A stretch of 64,000 nucleotides of DNA from Microbacterium sp. CGR2 (GTDB lineage: Bacteria > Actinomycetota > Actinomycetes > Actinomycetales > Microbacteriaceae). Positions within the stretch are counted from its first letter, which is position 1. Every line of letters begins with the position of its first letter. Positions 1-8,873 of this stretch are shown here, piece after piece. Both the position numbers and the translations under genes were made by a program. The notes under the pieces were generated by a model. The model was given only the letters and a program-made list of their open reading frames with translations. It was not told where the DNA came from and did no database searches. The stretch is taken from NCBI RefSeq assembly GCF_003626735.1, contig NZ_RBHX01000001.1, positions 1,240,001 to 1,304,000 of the forward strand, read 5' to 3'.

Positions 1-854
1 ACGGTGCCATCGACGGATGCGACGGACGCGACGGATGCCGGCGCACCGGCAGGACCAAGATGCAGCTTCTCCGGCCGCACGTAGCTCTCGGCCCTGGCAT
101 CCAGGTCCCCGCCGATGTTGATGAGCATGGCCCGAGTGAGGCGGTTGTTCTCGCCGATGAACCGGCAGACGAACGGTGTCGCGCTGCGGTCGTAGATCTC
201 CTCGGGAGTGCCCACCTGCTGCAACCGGCCGGCGTCGAGCACGGCGATCCGGTCGCTGAGGGTCAGCGCCTCTTCCTGATCGTGGGTGACGTAGACCGTC
301 GTCACCCCGACTTCGCGCTGCAGTTCCTTGAGCTGCTCCCGCAGCTGCACGCGGAGCTTCGCGTCGAGGTTCGACAGCGGTTCATCCAGCAGCAGGATGC
401 GCGGCGTCAGCACCAGCGCGCGGGCGATCGCCACGCGCTGCTGCTGTCCGCCGGAGAGTTCCGAGACGTTCCGGTCGAGCTGGGAAGAGGCAAGCCCCGT
501 CCGGTCGGCGATCTCATCGACGCGACGCTTCTGCTCGGCCTTCGACACCTTCTGCACCGACAGCCCGAACGCGATGTTCTCCCGCACGTTCATGCTCGGG
601 AAGAGGGCGTAGTTCTGGAACACCATGCCCACATCGCGCTTCTCGCTGGGCACGCGTGTCACATCGCGCCCCGCGATGTGGATGCGTCCACCGGTCGGCT
701 CGACGAACCCTGCGAGGGAGCGCAGGGCCGTGGTCTTGCCGCACCCGGAGGGGCCCAGGAGGGTGAAGAACTCACCCTCCTGGATCTCCAGATTCAGCTG
801 CGAGACGGCACGATGGTCGCCGAACACGACATCGACGTCTTCGAAACGGATCAT
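1..854 (-). CDS. ABC transporter ATP-binding protein, Fe3+/spermidine-putrescine type (3' end cut by window)
   Basis: This is the cytoplasmic ATPase of an ABC importer. The ATG at 854 opens a frame that stays open to the window edge, so the C-terminus is missing. All nucleotide-binding motifs are visible: Walker A GPSGCGKTT (about residues 34-42), Q-loop Gln80, signature LSGGQ (133-137), Walker B ILLLDEP (153-159) and switch His191. After about residue 230 it continues into the start of a TOBE-like regulatory region, as in PotA, FbpC and PhnT ATPases. It begins 8 bp after the stop of the binding-protein gene and is surely co-transcribed with it. The permease is not in the window and presumably follows to the left. 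The substrate cannot be read from the ATPase. Confidence 0.93.
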   Translation of the reverse strand, partial: MIRFEDVDVVFGDHRAVSQLNLEIQEGEFFTLLGPSGCGKTTALRSLAGFVEPTGGRIHIAGRDVTRVPSEKRDVGMVFQNYALFPSMNVRENIAFGLSVQKVSKAEQKRRVDEIADRTGLASSQLDRNVSELSGGQQQRVAIARALVLTPRILLLDEPLSNLDAKLRVQLREQLKELQREVGVTTVYVTHDQEEALTLSDRIAVLDAGRLQQVGTPEEIYDRSATPFVCRFIGENNRLTRAMLINIGGDLDARAESYVRPEKLHLGPAGAPASVASVASVDGT

Positions 855-862
855 GATGGCCC

Positions 863-1954
863 TCAGCCGATGTATTCGAGCGTGACCTTCTCGACCCAGG
901 CGCCGAGGTTCTCGCTCACGAACGAGAAGTCGATCTCCTGACGCGGAAGCTCTTCCATCAGCGCGACGACATCAGGGTTGGCCTGCTCGACCGCCCCTTC
1001 GTTGACGGGCATGGCGTTGAACTCGGCGGCGAACTCACCCTGGACCTCGGCGCTGCCGAACCAGTCGATGAACTCCTGCGCGGTCTCTTCCTTCGCGGTG
1101 CCGGCGATCGGTGCGATCTGCTCGGTCACGTACGGGACGCCGTACTCCGGAACGATCATCCCGGTGGACGTGCCGTACTCCTCGTCGCGCGCTTCGATAC
1201 CGCTGGACGGCAGCACGGCGTAGTCGATCTCGTCGCGGGTGATGCGGGCGTACGGGTCGGTGCCTTCGACGGCGGGGGAGCCGTTGGCGTAGTACGACTC
1301 CACGAGCTTCCAACCCTTGTCGCTGACACCCAGGTCGCCGTCCTCGTCGAGGTGTCGGGAGAGGATGCTCGCCAGCACGAGCTGCGGGGTCGCCTGGCCG
1401 AGAGCCGGGTTCACCTCGTAGCGGCCGGCGTTCGCCTCATCCGTCCACAGGTCGTCCTCGCTGGACGCCGGGTCGCTGACGCTGTTCTCGTCGTAGACGG
1501 TCACGATCGCCTGCTCGACCAGCGGCCAGTACACGCCGTCGGCCGCGTCGCCCGCGTCCTTCGGGACCTCTCCGCTCCAACTCGGCTCGTAGCCGGTGAT
1601 CGCCTCTTCGGCCTTGAGCTGCTCGAAGAACATGTTGTTGAGACCGAACACCACATCGCCGACCGGGTTGTTCTTCTCCGCGATGATGCGGTTCGTGAGG
1701 TCGGCACCGCCGAGCCCGACGATCTCGATCTCGTAGCCGGCCTCCGCGGCCTTCTCGGTGATCCATTCGCCACGGCCGTCGCTGTTGGAGTTGGTGTAGA
1801 CGATGAGCGTTCCGCCCTCGCCGCCGCCGCTTGCCCCGTCGCCCTCGCCACCGCCCCCGGAAGATTCGGTGCCGCCTGCACAGCCCGCCAATGCGATCGC
1901 TGTGACTGCCGTGAGCCCGATGAGGGACCAGCGCTTCTTCCGGATGTCGACCAT
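863..1954 (-). CDS. ABC transporter substrate-binding lipoprotein (Fe3+/2-aminoethylphosphonate-like family)
   Basis: This 363-residue lipoprotein is the extracellular solute receptor for the importer whose ATPase follows it. The N-terminus has a basic stretch, a hydrophobic core and a lipobox ending LAGC at about residue 25, then a Gly/Ser/Glu-rich flexible linker to about residue 48. The mature part begins LIVYTNSN and continues with features of the extracellular solute-binding family used for ferric iron, thiamine or aminoethylphosphonate (TNRIIAEKNNPVGDVVFG). The ATG at 1954 is preceded by AAAGGA at a good distance. Ferric iron and phosphonate cannot be told apart from the sequence alone. 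Confidence 0.88.
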   Translation of the reverse strand: MVDIRKKRWSLIGLTAVTAIALAGCAGGTESSGGGGEGDGASGGGEGGTLIVYTNSNSDGRGEWITEKAAEAGYEIEIVGLGGADLTNRIIAEKNNPVGDVVFGLNNMFFEQLKAEEAITGYEPSWSGEVPKDAGDAADGVYWPLVEQAIVTVYDENSVSDPASSEDDLWTDEANAGRYEVNPALGQATPQLVLASILSRHLDEDGDLGVSDKGWKLVESYYANGSPAVEGTDPYARITRDEIDYAVLPSSGIEARDEEYGTSTGMIVPEYGVPYVTEQIAPIAGTAKEETAQEFIDWFGSAEVQGEFAAEFNAMPVNEGAVEQANPDVVALMEELPRQEIDFSFVSENLGAWVEKVTLEYIG

Positions 1955-2280
1955 GGTCGTCCTTTCTCGTCGTCGAGTGATGTCAGAGACGACATTACTC
2001 GCATGTTGTGGTGTCTATACAAAGAATGTGTTAATCCGTAGACGCGGTCGCGCGCCCGCACTCAAAGTAGGCGCTCGAGGTGAACTCCAGCGCACGCGAA
2101 GATGAATTGTGGGCACGGCTGTTCGACGCGGGAGCGATATGCATAGCGCAACGATTGATTGGGTAAGCATTTCGATAGGTGTTCACTTCTGCAACCAGTC
2201 ACTCTGATCTCAGATTTGGAACGGATACCGCCACAGGCGGATACTCATGGCATCCCCGCTGCCTCCCGAACGGTTCTCCC
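1955..2280. other. Divergent intergenic region, 326 bp
   Basis: This region separates the binding-protein gene (leftward) from the pantothenate operon (rightward). On the minus strand an AAAGGA ribosome-binding site lies just before 1954. Further upstream TTGTAT and AGTAAT lie 17 bp apart, a weak candidate promoter for the importer. On the plus strand there is a short hairpin, CCGCC-ACA-GGCGG, near 2230. No convincing ribosome-binding site precedes the ATG at 2281. I see no further gene here. Confidence 0.5.
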
Positions 2281-3036
2281 ATGAACACCGCGCACGCGCT
2301 CGCCCCCGAGGCGACCATCGTCGTCATCGGCGCCGGACGCCTGGGCCGCGTGCTCGCTCGGGCATTGGGCACCGCGGGGTTCGATGTCCGTGGCCCGATC
2401 GGGCGGGACACCGAGATCCCGGATGCCGACGTCGCCCTGCTCTGCGTCCCCGACGCGGCGATCCCCCAGGCAGCGATCAACGCCCGCGGTCATGCATCGC
2501 TGGTCGGTCATGTCTCCGGCGCGACCCCGCTCGACGATGTGGACTTCAGCATCCACCCGTTGCAGACGTTCACGGGCACCGAATCTCCCGACATCTTCCA
2601 CAGCATCGGTGCGGCGGTCGCGGGCAGCACCGACGAAGCCCGCGCCGTCGCCGCCCAGCTCGCCCGCGCGCTCGGCGCCCGCCCGTTCGCCGTCGATGAC
2701 GCCCACCGAGCGACCTATCACGCGGCGGCATCCTTCGCCTCGAACTTCGTACTCGCCGTGCTCGACGCCGCAGCGCAGCTCGCCTCCGCCTCCGGCATCC
2801 CGCAGCAGGAAGCGCGCGACCTCCTCGCCCCACTCGTCCGCCGCACGGTCGACAACTGGGACGCCGACGGAGCGGCCCGAGCGCTCACCGGACCGATCGC
2901 CCGGGGAGACGAGACCACCGTCGCCCGTCAGCGAGCCGCCATCGACGAAGTCGCCCTGCACCTGCGAGGGCTCTTCGACGAGCTCACGTCCGCGACGCGA
3001 GCCGTCACCGCGCGCACCGACGAGGAGACATTATGA
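2281..3036 (+). CDS. Rossmann-fold and DUF2520 domain protein; candidate ketopantoate reductase
   Basis: This 251-residue protein has an N-terminal NAD(P)-binding Rossmann fold (ATIVVIGAGRLGRVLARALG, with G17, G19 and G22) and the DUF2520 signature IHPLQTF at 91-97. An alpha-helical C-terminal half (about 140-250) resembles 6-phosphogluconate and ketopantoate dehydrogenase tails. Its stop overlaps the panC start (ATGA), so it is the first gene of a panC-panD-panB operon. No separate panE is visible, so a role as the NADPH-dependent ketopantoate reductase step is a reasonable inference from context. The frame is open upstream to a GTG at 2179. I prefer the ATG at 2281 because the Rossmann fold begins right after it, although the ribosome-binding site is weak. 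Confidence 0.85.
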   Translation: MNTAHALAPEATIVVIGAGRLGRVLARALGTAGFDVRGPIGRDTEIPDADVALLCVPDAAIPQAAINARGHASLVGHVSGATPLDDVDFSIHPLQTFTGTESPDIFHSIGAAVAGSTDEARAVAAQLARALGARPFAVDDAHRATYHAAASFASNFVLAVLDAAAQLASASGIPQQEARDLLAPLVRRTVDNWDADGAARALTGPIARGDETTVARQRAAIDEVALHLRGLFDELTSATRAVTARTDEETL

Positions 3037-3896
3037 ACATCCTCCGCACCATCCTCGAGGTTCGCGCCGTCGTCGCCGAAGCGCGGAGCGCCGGAAAGAG
3101 CGTCGGGCTCGTCCCCACGATGGGTGCCTTCCACGAGGGGCACCTGTCGCTGATGCGGCGGGCGCGCGCAGCATCCGATCTCGTCGTCGTCTCGCTCTTC
3201 GTCAACCCGACCCAGTTCGGTGCGAACGAAGACCTCAGCTCGTATCCGCGCGACGAGATGCGCGATGCTGCACTCGCCGAGACCGAGGGCGTCGACATCC
3301 TGTTCGCGCCCGAGCCGACCGAGATCTACCCCGACGGGTTCTCGACCAGCATCCATGTCTCCGGCATCTCCGAGATGCTCGACGGTGCGAGCCGGGGCCC
3401 GCACCACTTCGACGGCGTCGCCACCGTCGTGACGAAGCTGTTCGGCATCGTCCGCCCCGACGTCGCCTACTTCGGTCAGAAGGATGCGCAGCAGGTGCTG
3501 GTCGTTCGTCGCGTCGTGCACGACCTCGACCTCGATGTGCGGATCGAGGCCTGCCCGATCGTGCGTGAGGCCGACGGGCTCGCGATGAGCTCCCGCAACG
3601 TGTACCTCGATACCGCGGCGCGCGAGCAGGCCACCGCGCTGAACGGCGCGCTGGATGCTGCCGCCGCGGCTCACGAGTCGGGGGAGCACGACGCGGGAAG
3701 CATCCTCGCTGCGGCCCGCCGCGTGCTCGCGGATGCCGGAATCGAACCGGAGTATCTCGAACTCCGCGACGCCGAGACCCTGCGTCCGATTCGACGAGTC
3801 GAAGCCGATGCCGTCCTCGCGGTCGCCGCTCACGTCGGCGCTGCGCGCCTGATCGACAACCATGTCCTCTCCATCACCGAGAAGGGTGCCGCCTGA
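3033..3896 (+). CDS. panC: Pantoate--beta-alanine ligase (pantothenate synthetase)
   Basis: This cytoplasmic enzyme joins pantoate and beta-alanine using ATP (pantoate + beta-alanine + ATP giving pantothenate + AMP + PPi). The 287 residues are the usual family length. The nucleotidyl-transferase HxGH motif is in [10 protein letters not shown] (H34 and H37), FVNPTQF is at about 56-62, GQKDAQQ at 148-154, and the KMSKS-equivalent MSSRN at 185-189. The ATG overlaps the stop of the DUF2520 gene by four bases, and its own stop abuts the panD start, which implies translational coupling along the operon. Confidence 0.97.
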   Translation: MNILRTILEVRAVVAEARSAGKSVGLVPTMGAFHEGHLSLMRRARAASDLVVVSLFVNPTQFGANEDLSSYPRDEMRDAALAETEGVDILFAPEPTEIYPDGFSTSIHVSGISEMLDGASRGPHHFDGVATVVTKLFGIVRPDVAYFGQKDAQQVLVVRRVVHDLDLDVRIEACPIVREADGLAMSSRNVYLDTAAREQATALNGALDAAAAAHESGEHDAGSILAAARRVLADAGIEPEYLELRDAETLRPIRRVEADAVLAVAAHVGAARLIDNHVLSITEKGAA

Positions 3897-4288
3897 TGCG
3901 ACGCACCATGTTGAAGTCGAAGATCCACCGCGCGACCGTCACCGGGAGCGACCTGCACTACGTGGGGTCGATCACCATCGACCCGGACCTGCTCGAGGCG
4001 GCGGACATCCTCCCGCATGAGCAGGTGCACGTCGTCGACGTCGACAACGGCGCCCGCTTCGAGACGTACACGCTCGTCGGCGAACGCGGCTCGGGGGTGG
4101 TCCAGGTCAACGGGGCGGCAGCGCGTCTCGTGCACACCGGCGACACCATCATCGTCATCTCCTACGCCGACTACTCAGCAGAGGATCTCGCGACCTACGA
4201 ACCGCGCGTCGTGCACGTCGATCGGTCCAACGCGATCATCCAGGTGGATGACGCCGTCGATCAGCTGCTCACGGAGGCTCGCGCATGA
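3896..4288 (+). CDS. panD: Aspartate 1-decarboxylase proenzyme
   Basis: This enzyme makes beta-alanine from L-aspartate, supplying the second substrate of PanC. The 130-residue proenzyme begins [16 protein letters not shown], like other PanD proteins. It carries the self-cleavage site between Gly24 and Ser25 (HYVGSITI), which yields the pyruvoyl group on Ser25. The C-terminus is slightly longer than the minimal enzyme and Asp/Ala-rich. The start shares one base with the end of panC, and the stop overlaps the panB start. Confidence 0.97.
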   Translation: MRRTMLKSKIHRATVTGSDLHYVGSITIDPDLLEAADILPHEQVHVVDVDNGARFETYTLVGERGSGVVQVNGAAARLVHTGDTIIVISYADYSAEDLATYEPRVVHVDRSNAIIQVDDAVDQLLTEARA

Positions 4289-5154
4289 GCGCCCACGCGG
4301 CGTCGCGAAAGCGGGTCACGCTGGCGGCGCTGGCAGCGAAGAAGGATGCCGGCGACCCGATCGTCATGGTCACCGCCTACGACCACCCTGGTGCGCAGAT
4401 CGTCGAGGCGGCGGGAGTCGATGTCGTGCTGGTCGGCGATTCGGCTGCGATGACCGTCCTCGGCTACGACAGCACCGTGCCGGTCACGGTCGACGAGATG
4501 CTCATGCTGACCAAGGCCGTGCGGCGGGGGCTGACGACCCCGCTGCTGGTGGGCGACCTGCCGTTCGGGTCGTACGAGGCATCCGACGAGCTCGCGATCG
4601 CGACGGCGCAGCGCTTCCTCAAAGAGGCCGGCTGCGATCTGGTCAAGATCGAGCGCGGAGGCACCACCGTCGAGCGGGCGCGAGTGCTCGTGGGTGCCGG
4701 CATCCCCGTCGTCGGACACGTCGGGCTCACTCCGCAGACGGCGACGTCGTTGGGCGGCTACCGGGCGCAGGGACGGACGGCCGAGGCGGCGCTCGCCGTG
4801 ATCGACGACGCGCTGGCGCTGCAGGATGCCGGATGCTCCATGCTGGTCGTCGAAGCGGTGCCGTCCGAACTCACCGCCGCTCTGGTCTCGCTGCTGCGCA
4901 TCCCCGTCATCGGAATCGGGGCAGGAGCGGATGCCGACGGCCAGGTGCTCGTCTTCCACGACCTGCTCGGCATCTACGACGGGGGAGCGGCGAAGTTCGT
5001 CAAGCGATACGCCGACGTGCGCGGTGTGGCGGTAGCCGGTGTCGAAGCGTATGCCGCAGAGGTGCGCGGCGGCGTCTACCCGGCACCTGAGCACGGATAC
5101 GCGATGGCCGACAGAGAAGCCGAGCGGATGCGGGAGCTGCTCGCCCGACGCTGA
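4285..5154 (+). CDS. panB: 3-methyl-2-oxobutanoate hydroxymethyltransferase
   Basis: This enzyme adds a hydroxymethyl group from 5,10-methylene-tetrahydrofolate to ketoisovalerate, giving ketopantoate, the first step of pantoate synthesis. The 289 residues show PanB hallmarks: [10 protein letters not shown] near the start, the metal-binding region [17 protein letters not shown] (about 48-64), [17 protein letters not shown], and [10 protein letters not shown] (about 146-155), followed by [24 protein letters not shown]. It starts with ATGA overlapping panD and closes the operon. Its stop directly abuts the stop of the convergent XRE gene. Confidence 0.97.
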   Translation: MSAHAASRKRVTLAALAAKKDAGDPIVMVTAYDHPGAQIVEAAGVDVVLVGDSAAMTVLGYDSTVPVTVDEMLMLTKAVRRGLTTPLLVGDLPFGSYEASDELAIATAQRFLKEAGCDLVKIERGGTTVERARVLVGAGIPVVGHVGLTPQTATSLGGYRAQGRTAEAALAVIDDALALQDAGCSMLVVEAVPSELTAALVSLLRIPVIGIGAGADADGQVLVFHDLLGIYDGGAAKFVKRYADVRGVAVAGVEAYAAEVRGGVYPAPEHGYAMADREAERMRELLARR

Positions 5155-5376
5155 CTACCGGGTGCCCCCGCCCTCCGGCTCCCACCGCAGCAGGTCCCCC
5201 GGCTGGCAGTCCAACGCCTGGCACAGCGCATCCAGAGTCGTGAAACGTACCGCCTTCGCGCGGCCGTTCTTCAGCACCGCCAGGTTGGTGGGGGTGATGC
5301 CGATGCGCTCCGCCAACTCGCCGACGCCCATCTTCCTCCGCGCCATCATCACGTCGATGTCGACCACGACGGGCAT
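5155..5376 (-). CDS. XRE-family helix-turn-helix regulator, Cro/YdaS-like (DUF2975 partner)
   Basis: This small DNA-binding protein of 73 residues is a single HTH: MARRKMGVGELAERIGITPTNLAVLKNGRAKAVRFTTLDALCQALDCQPGDLL. This is the short XRE type routinely encoded beside DUF2975 membrane proteins. Its ATG overlaps the stop of the DUF2975 gene (TGATG), so the two are coupled. It probably autoregulates the pair. The physiological signal is unknown. Confidence 0.88.
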   Translation of the reverse strand: MPVVVDIDVMMARRKMGVGELAERIGITPTNLAVLKNGRAKAVRFTTLDALCQALDCQPGDLLRWEPEGGGTR

Positions 5377-5864
5377 CAGATCACCTCGTTGTCGAGTTCG
5401 GAGCGAAGAGTGCGAGCCTCGGACTCGTGCTCGATCGCCTGCCGCAGCAGTGCCTTCATCACGACGACCAGCAGCGCCATTCCGCCGAGCACCAGAGCCG
5501 CACCGCAGATCAGACCCACGATTCCGGGCGCTGTTCCGCCGGGTGCCAGCAGCACAGCCAAGATGAACGCCAGGACGGCAGCCGCGAGGATCGCATCGAT
5601 GATGACATCGACGTAGCGGAACGATGACTCCGAGAAGATCGAACCGCGTCGCACCTTCGTCAGCAGCATCCACACGCAGACGCCGAAGATCTGCATGGCG
5701 ATGACGCCCAGCACGATGATCGTCACGAACGCGATCCGCCCCCAGAGCGCCTCTCCGGCGAGGTCGAACCACAGGGCCGGAACGATGAGTGCCTGCACGA
5801 CCAGGGAACCCAGCAACGCGAGCCCGATCACGACCTGGAGTATGACGATCGTCGGCTTGCTCAT
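5376..5864 (-). CDS. DUF2975 family integral membrane protein
   Basis: This 162-residue protein has four hydrophobic segments, at about residues 5-30, 45-70, 95-115 and 125-150. A conserved DUF2975-like stretch, KVRRGSIFSESSFRYVDVI, lies between segments two and three. The start at 5864 is chosen because AAAGG lies six bases upstream. The longer open frame to 5921 adds a polar leader that is unlikely to be translated. It forms an operon with the XRE gene downstream. Its function is not established; such pairs are thought to be small membrane-linked regulatory modules. Confidence 0.83.
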   Translation of the reverse strand: MSKPTIVILQVVIGLALLGSLVVQALIVPALWFDLAGEALWGRIAFVTIIVLGVIAMQIFGVCVWMLLTKVRRGSIFSESSFRYVDVIIDAILAAAVLAFILAVLLAPGGTAPGIVGLICGAALVLGGMALLVVVMKALLRQAIEHESEARTLRSELDNEVI

Positions 5865-5955
5865 GGGGAACCTTTCATCGAAGAACAACGACAATCTATT
5901 GTTTATCGTTCGATTGGGCAAGCATTGAACGTCGTTGCTTGCTACGAGAGAAGAG

Positions 5956-5973
5956 TGAGTGTACGGTCACTCA
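5956..5973. promoter_or_regulatory. TetR operator O1
   Basis: The 18-bp inverted repeat TGAGTGT-ACGG-TCACTCA ends one base before the ATG of the TetR gene. A near-identical copy (16 of 18 bases) lies at 6585-6602, upstream of the exporter. It is therefore the likely binding site through which the repressor controls itself and the transporter. Confidence 0.8.
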
Positions 5974-5974
5974 T

Positions 5975-6544
5975 ATGGCGATCAGCACCCGTAGTTCCGT
6001 TCTCTCCACGGCCGACGCTCGCCGACCTCTCGTTGCTGCCGCCGCTGTCACCGCGTTCGCGCGAGCCGGCTATCACGGCACCACCGTGGCGGATGTCGCC
6101 CGAGAGGCGAAGATCTCACCCGCGTACGCCTTCAAGCTGTACTCCGGCAAGGAGGCGTTGTTCATCGCCGCCCTCGAGGCTTGCTTCGACGCGATCCTGG
6201 TCGCCCTCGAAGATGGGGCGGATGCTGCGGCCGAACCCACCCCGGACGGCATCCTCGAAGCGATGGGAGACGCCTATGCTGCTCTCATCTCCGACCGCTC
6301 ACTGCTGATGCTGCAGGTGCACGCTCAGTCGGTGGCGGACATCCCCGAGATCGGCGCTGCACTTCGCACGGGACTGGGTCGTGTCACGACCTTCGCGCAG
6401 AGCCGTTCCGGTGGGTCTGACGATGACGTGCAGCGATTCATTGCGTACGGGCAGCTCTGTCACCTCATCGTCACCACGCAGCTCGACAGCCGCACTGAGA
6501 AGTGGGCGACGCTGTTGACCCACGGCATCCGCCACCCCGACTGA
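5975..6544 (+). CDS. TetR/AcrR family transcriptional repressor
   Basis: This 189-residue regulator has an N-terminal HTH, about residues 15-60 (AAAVTAFARAGYHGTTVADVAREAKISPAYAFKLYSGKEALF), with PAYAFKLY as the recognition helix, followed by an all-alpha ligand-binding domain. The start is placed at the ATG at 5975; the upstream extension needs a CTG start and reads through the operator. An 18-bp palindrome directly before the start and again before the MFS exporter downstream (77 bp between the genes) indicates autoregulation and drug-responsive control of efflux. Confidence 0.93.
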   Translation: MAISTRSSVLSTADARRPLVAAAAVTAFARAGYHGTTVADVAREAKISPAYAFKLYSGKEALFIAALEACFDAILVALEDGADAAAEPTPDGILEAMGDAYAALISDRSLLMLQVHAQSVADIPEIGAALRTGLGRVTTFAQSRSGGSDDDVQRFIAYGQLCHLIVTTQLDSRTEKWATLLTHGIRHPD

Positions 6545-6584
6545 AGCTGCGTCGAACAGACCGCTTTTTGTTTGTCCAAAACAG

Positions 6585-6602
6585 TGAGTGAACAGTCACT
6601 CA
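6585..6602. promoter_or_regulatory. TetR operator O2 upstream of the MFS exporter
   Basis: The inverted repeat TGAGTGA-ACAG-TCACTCA sits 20 bp before the exporter start and matches the site at 5956-5973 at 16 of 18 positions. Occupancy would block transcription of the exporter. Confidence 0.8.
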
Positions 6603-6621
6603 GTCATCCCAGGAGGAGATC

Positions 6622-8073
6622 ATGACCACCCGCACCCCCACCCCCGCCACCGCTCCGCCCTTCGGCCAGCTCACCGCGTCACCCCACACGCCACGGAGCT
6701 CACGCCGCTGGTTGGCCCTCGGCATCCTTGCGCTCGCGCAGTTCCTCGTCGTGCTCGACGCGTCGATCGTGAACATCGCGCTCCCTGTCCTCGGTCAGCA
6801 GCTCGGAATGGACACCGCCGCTCTGGCCTGGGTCATCACCGCCTATGTCCTCGCCTTCGGTGGGCTGCTTCTGCTCGGCGGACGTCTCGCCGACCGGTAC
6901 GGGCACCGCCGCGTGTTCCTCATCGGCACAGCCGGCTTCGTCGCGGCATCCGCCCTCGCGGGGTTCTCCGTCTCGAGTGAGATGCTGCTCGCCGCCCGAG
7001 CGGTGCAGGGAGCTTCCGCCGCGCTGCTCGCTCCTGCAGCGTTGGCTCTGTTGACGCAGCTCTTTCCCGACGCGCGGGAACGCACCAAGGCGCTGGGCGT
7101 CTGGGGTGGTGTGGCGGGCATCGGCTCGGCGGCCGGGGTGCTGCTCGGTGGCGTGCTCACCGCGAGCTTCGGGTGGCAGTCCGTCTTCTTCGTCAACGTT
7201 CCCGTCGGCGCGATCGTGTTGATCGCGATTCCCCTCCTGGTCACCCGCGACGGCGTCCGAACGCCCGGACGACTGGATGCTGCCGGTGCGGTGACCGTCA
7301 CCGCCTCGCTCGTCGCTCTCGTCGGAGCGTTCAGCGCGGTGGAGCAGCTCGGCTTCCTGCATCCGCTGCCCCTCGTGCTCTTCGCCGCCGCTCTCGCGCT
7401 GGGGGCTGTGTTCGTCGTGATCGAACGACGCACCCCCGAGCCTCTCGTCCCGCTGTCCCTCTTCCGCAACCGCAGCCTCGCCCTCGGCAATGTCGTGATG
7501 CTGCTGACCGGCGCGGCGATGGTCGCCCTGTTCTTCGCCCTGTCGGTCTACATGCAGGCCGTACTCGGCTACGACGCTCTGACCACGGGCCTGACGCAAC
7601 TGCCGCTCGCCGGTGCCCTCGTGCTGGTGGCAGGCGCGGTGCCGACTCTGATCGCCCGACTCGGCACCCGACCTGTGCTGTCCGGCTCTTTGCTGCTGCT
7701 CGCCGGTGGTCTCGTCTGGCTCTCCGCCGCCCCCTCGGATGCCGCATTCCTGATGCACCTTCTCGGACCGACCCTGTTGATCGGCGTCGGGCTGGGCGGG
7801 GCATTCGTGGCGACGACCCAGCTGGCCGTCGAGGGCGTCGAAGGAGGCGAAGCCGGGCTAGCCGGAGGACTCATCAACACCAGCCAGCAGATCGGCGGCG
7901 CCGTCGGACTCGCGGTGCTCGGGTCGATCGCCGGTCTCCGGACCGCGATGCTCGAGACCGACGGGGCGACAGCAGCGGATGCTCTCACCGGCGGCTTCGC
8001 ATGGCTCTTCCTCGGGGCGGCTCTGCTCGCCGTCGTCGGGGCAGCGGTCGTCGCCATCTGGCCGCGCGACTGA
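6622..8073 (+). CDS. MFS drug exporter, DHA2 family (14 transmembrane segments, EmrB/QacA-like)
   Basis: This 483-residue proton-driven efflux pump is in the inner membrane. Motif A is visible in loop 2-3 (GGRLADRYGHRR) and the antiporter motif C-like stretch in GVAGIGSAAGVLLGG. VLDASIVNIALPVLG at the start is the DHA2 family D1 motif. The length and the hydrophobic pattern fit 14 helices. ATG 6622 follows AGGAGA. The upstream TetR and the shared palindrome imply induction by a toxic ligand. The substrate range cannot be deduced. Confidence 0.93.
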   Translation: MTTRTPTPATAPPFGQLTASPHTPRSSRRWLALGILALAQFLVVLDASIVNIALPVLGQQLGMDTAALAWVITAYVLAFGGLLLLGGRLADRYGHRRVFLIGTAGFVAASALAGFSVSSEMLLAARAVQGASAALLAPAALALLTQLFPDARERTKALGVWGGVAGIGSAAGVLLGGVLTASFGWQSVFFVNVPVGAIVLIAIPLLVTRDGVRTPGRLDAAGAVTVTASLVALVGAFSAVEQLGFLHPLPLVLFAAALALGAVFVVIERRTPEPLVPLSLFRNRSLALGNVVMLLTGAAMVALFFALSVYMQAVLGYDALTTGLTQLPLAGALVLVAGAVPTLIARLGTRPVLSGSLLLLAGGLVWLSAAPSDAAFLMHLLGPTLLIGVGLGGAFVATTQLAVEGVEGGEAGLAGGLINTSQQIGGAVGLAVLGSIAGLRTAMLETDGATAADALTGGFAWLFLGAALLAVVGAAVVAIWPRD

Positions 8074-8111
8074 GGGCAGGGTCCGGGCCTCGAGTAGGCC
8101 GCGACCGTCGC

Positions 8112-8504
8112 CTAACGCGCCGGCACTTCCGCTGTGCAATGCGCAGCTGCGGCCCCCGCGAGACGCCGGTCAAGCGTGAGGAGGGGAGACCTGCTGACCT
8201 CGGCGAGCGCGACATATGCGGCGTCGTAAGCGCTGAGGTTGTGACGCAGATCGAGCACTCGCGAGATCAGGGGCAGCGATGCGTACAGCTCGATCCGGAG
8301 TCGAGAGAGATCAGATGCTGCGGAAGCCAGACGTTCGTCGCTGAGCACGCCGCCGCGATTGAGCCCTCGGAGCGCGGAAGCGACTTCGATCGGCAGGATC
8401 TCGGGAGCGATGAGGGTCTCTGCGGCCAGTCGCTCGTGAAGTCGGGTCGGTCCGGCGGCGGCGGTCAGCAGGTCGACGACGACGGACGCATCGACGACGA
8501 TCAT
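8112..8504 (-). CDS. VapC-like PIN-domain ribonuclease toxin
   Basis: This 130-residue PIN-domain protein is probably an RNase that cuts tRNA or other RNA when released from its antitoxin. The four acidic metal ligands are present: Asp5 (MIVVDASVVVDLL), Glu40, Asp94 (SAYDAAYVALAE) and Asp112 (LLTLDRRLA). The start overlaps the antitoxin stop by four bases (ATGA), the normal VapBC arrangement. All key residues are intact, so it should be active. Confidence 0.9.
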   Translation of the reverse strand: MIVVDASVVVDLLTAAAGPTRLHERLAAETLIAPEILPIEVASALRGLNRGGVLSDERLASAASDLSRLRIELYASLPLISRVLDLRHNLSAYDAAYVALAEVSRSPLLTLDRRLAGAAAAHCTAEVPAR

Positions 8505-8731
8505 CCTTCGCGGCCGTCGCCGACGGCGGCGATGATCGCGCTCGTCGGAATCTGCGGTTGCGGTGGCCGTGTGGCGAAGTCGGCCAACAGTTCCGCCAGC
8601 GTCGGCTGGCCTGCCAGGCGCGTGAGTTCCGCGGTCAGGTACTGCTGCAGTGACTGGCCGTGCGCCTCAGCTCGCGCGGCGAGGGCGGCGTGCACCGAAG
8701 GATCGAGGTCGCGGATGAGGACGTTCGGCAT
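8501..8731 (-). CDS. VapB/FitA-like ribbon-helix-helix antitoxin
   Basis: This 76-residue antitoxin has an N-terminal ribbon-helix-helix DNA-binding domain (MPNVLIRDLDPSVHAALAARAEAHGQSLQQYLTAEL) of the FitA type. A Pro/Gln-rich C-terminal tail should wrap the toxin. I chose the ATG at 8731 because the family begins with the beta strand right there; an in-frame ATG at 8746 is possible. The pair would autoregulate through the inverted repeat around the start. Confidence 0.87.
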   Translation of the reverse strand: MPNVLIRDLDPSVHAALAARAEAHGQSLQQYLTAELTRLAGQPTLAELLADFATRPPQPQIPTSAIIAAVGDGREG

Positions 8732-8748
8732 GCTTTCAGTATGCATGC
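8728..8748. promoter_or_regulatory. Candidate VapB operator
   Basis: Two copies of the self-complementary hexamer GCATGC are separated by nine bases across the antitoxin start (positions 8728-8733 and 8743-8748). RHH antitoxins normally bind such palindromes. The assignment is positional only. Confidence 0.4.
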
Positions 8749-8873
8749 GCCCGGCCGTCCCGGCAATGGTTGTCGACGTCATGACTTCAGCCTCAGCTGG
8801 GAGGGGGGGCCGGCGGGGTCACCGAGGCGCGATCAGTGCGCCGTGCCGCAAAGGCTGGAGCGTGCAGAAGTGG

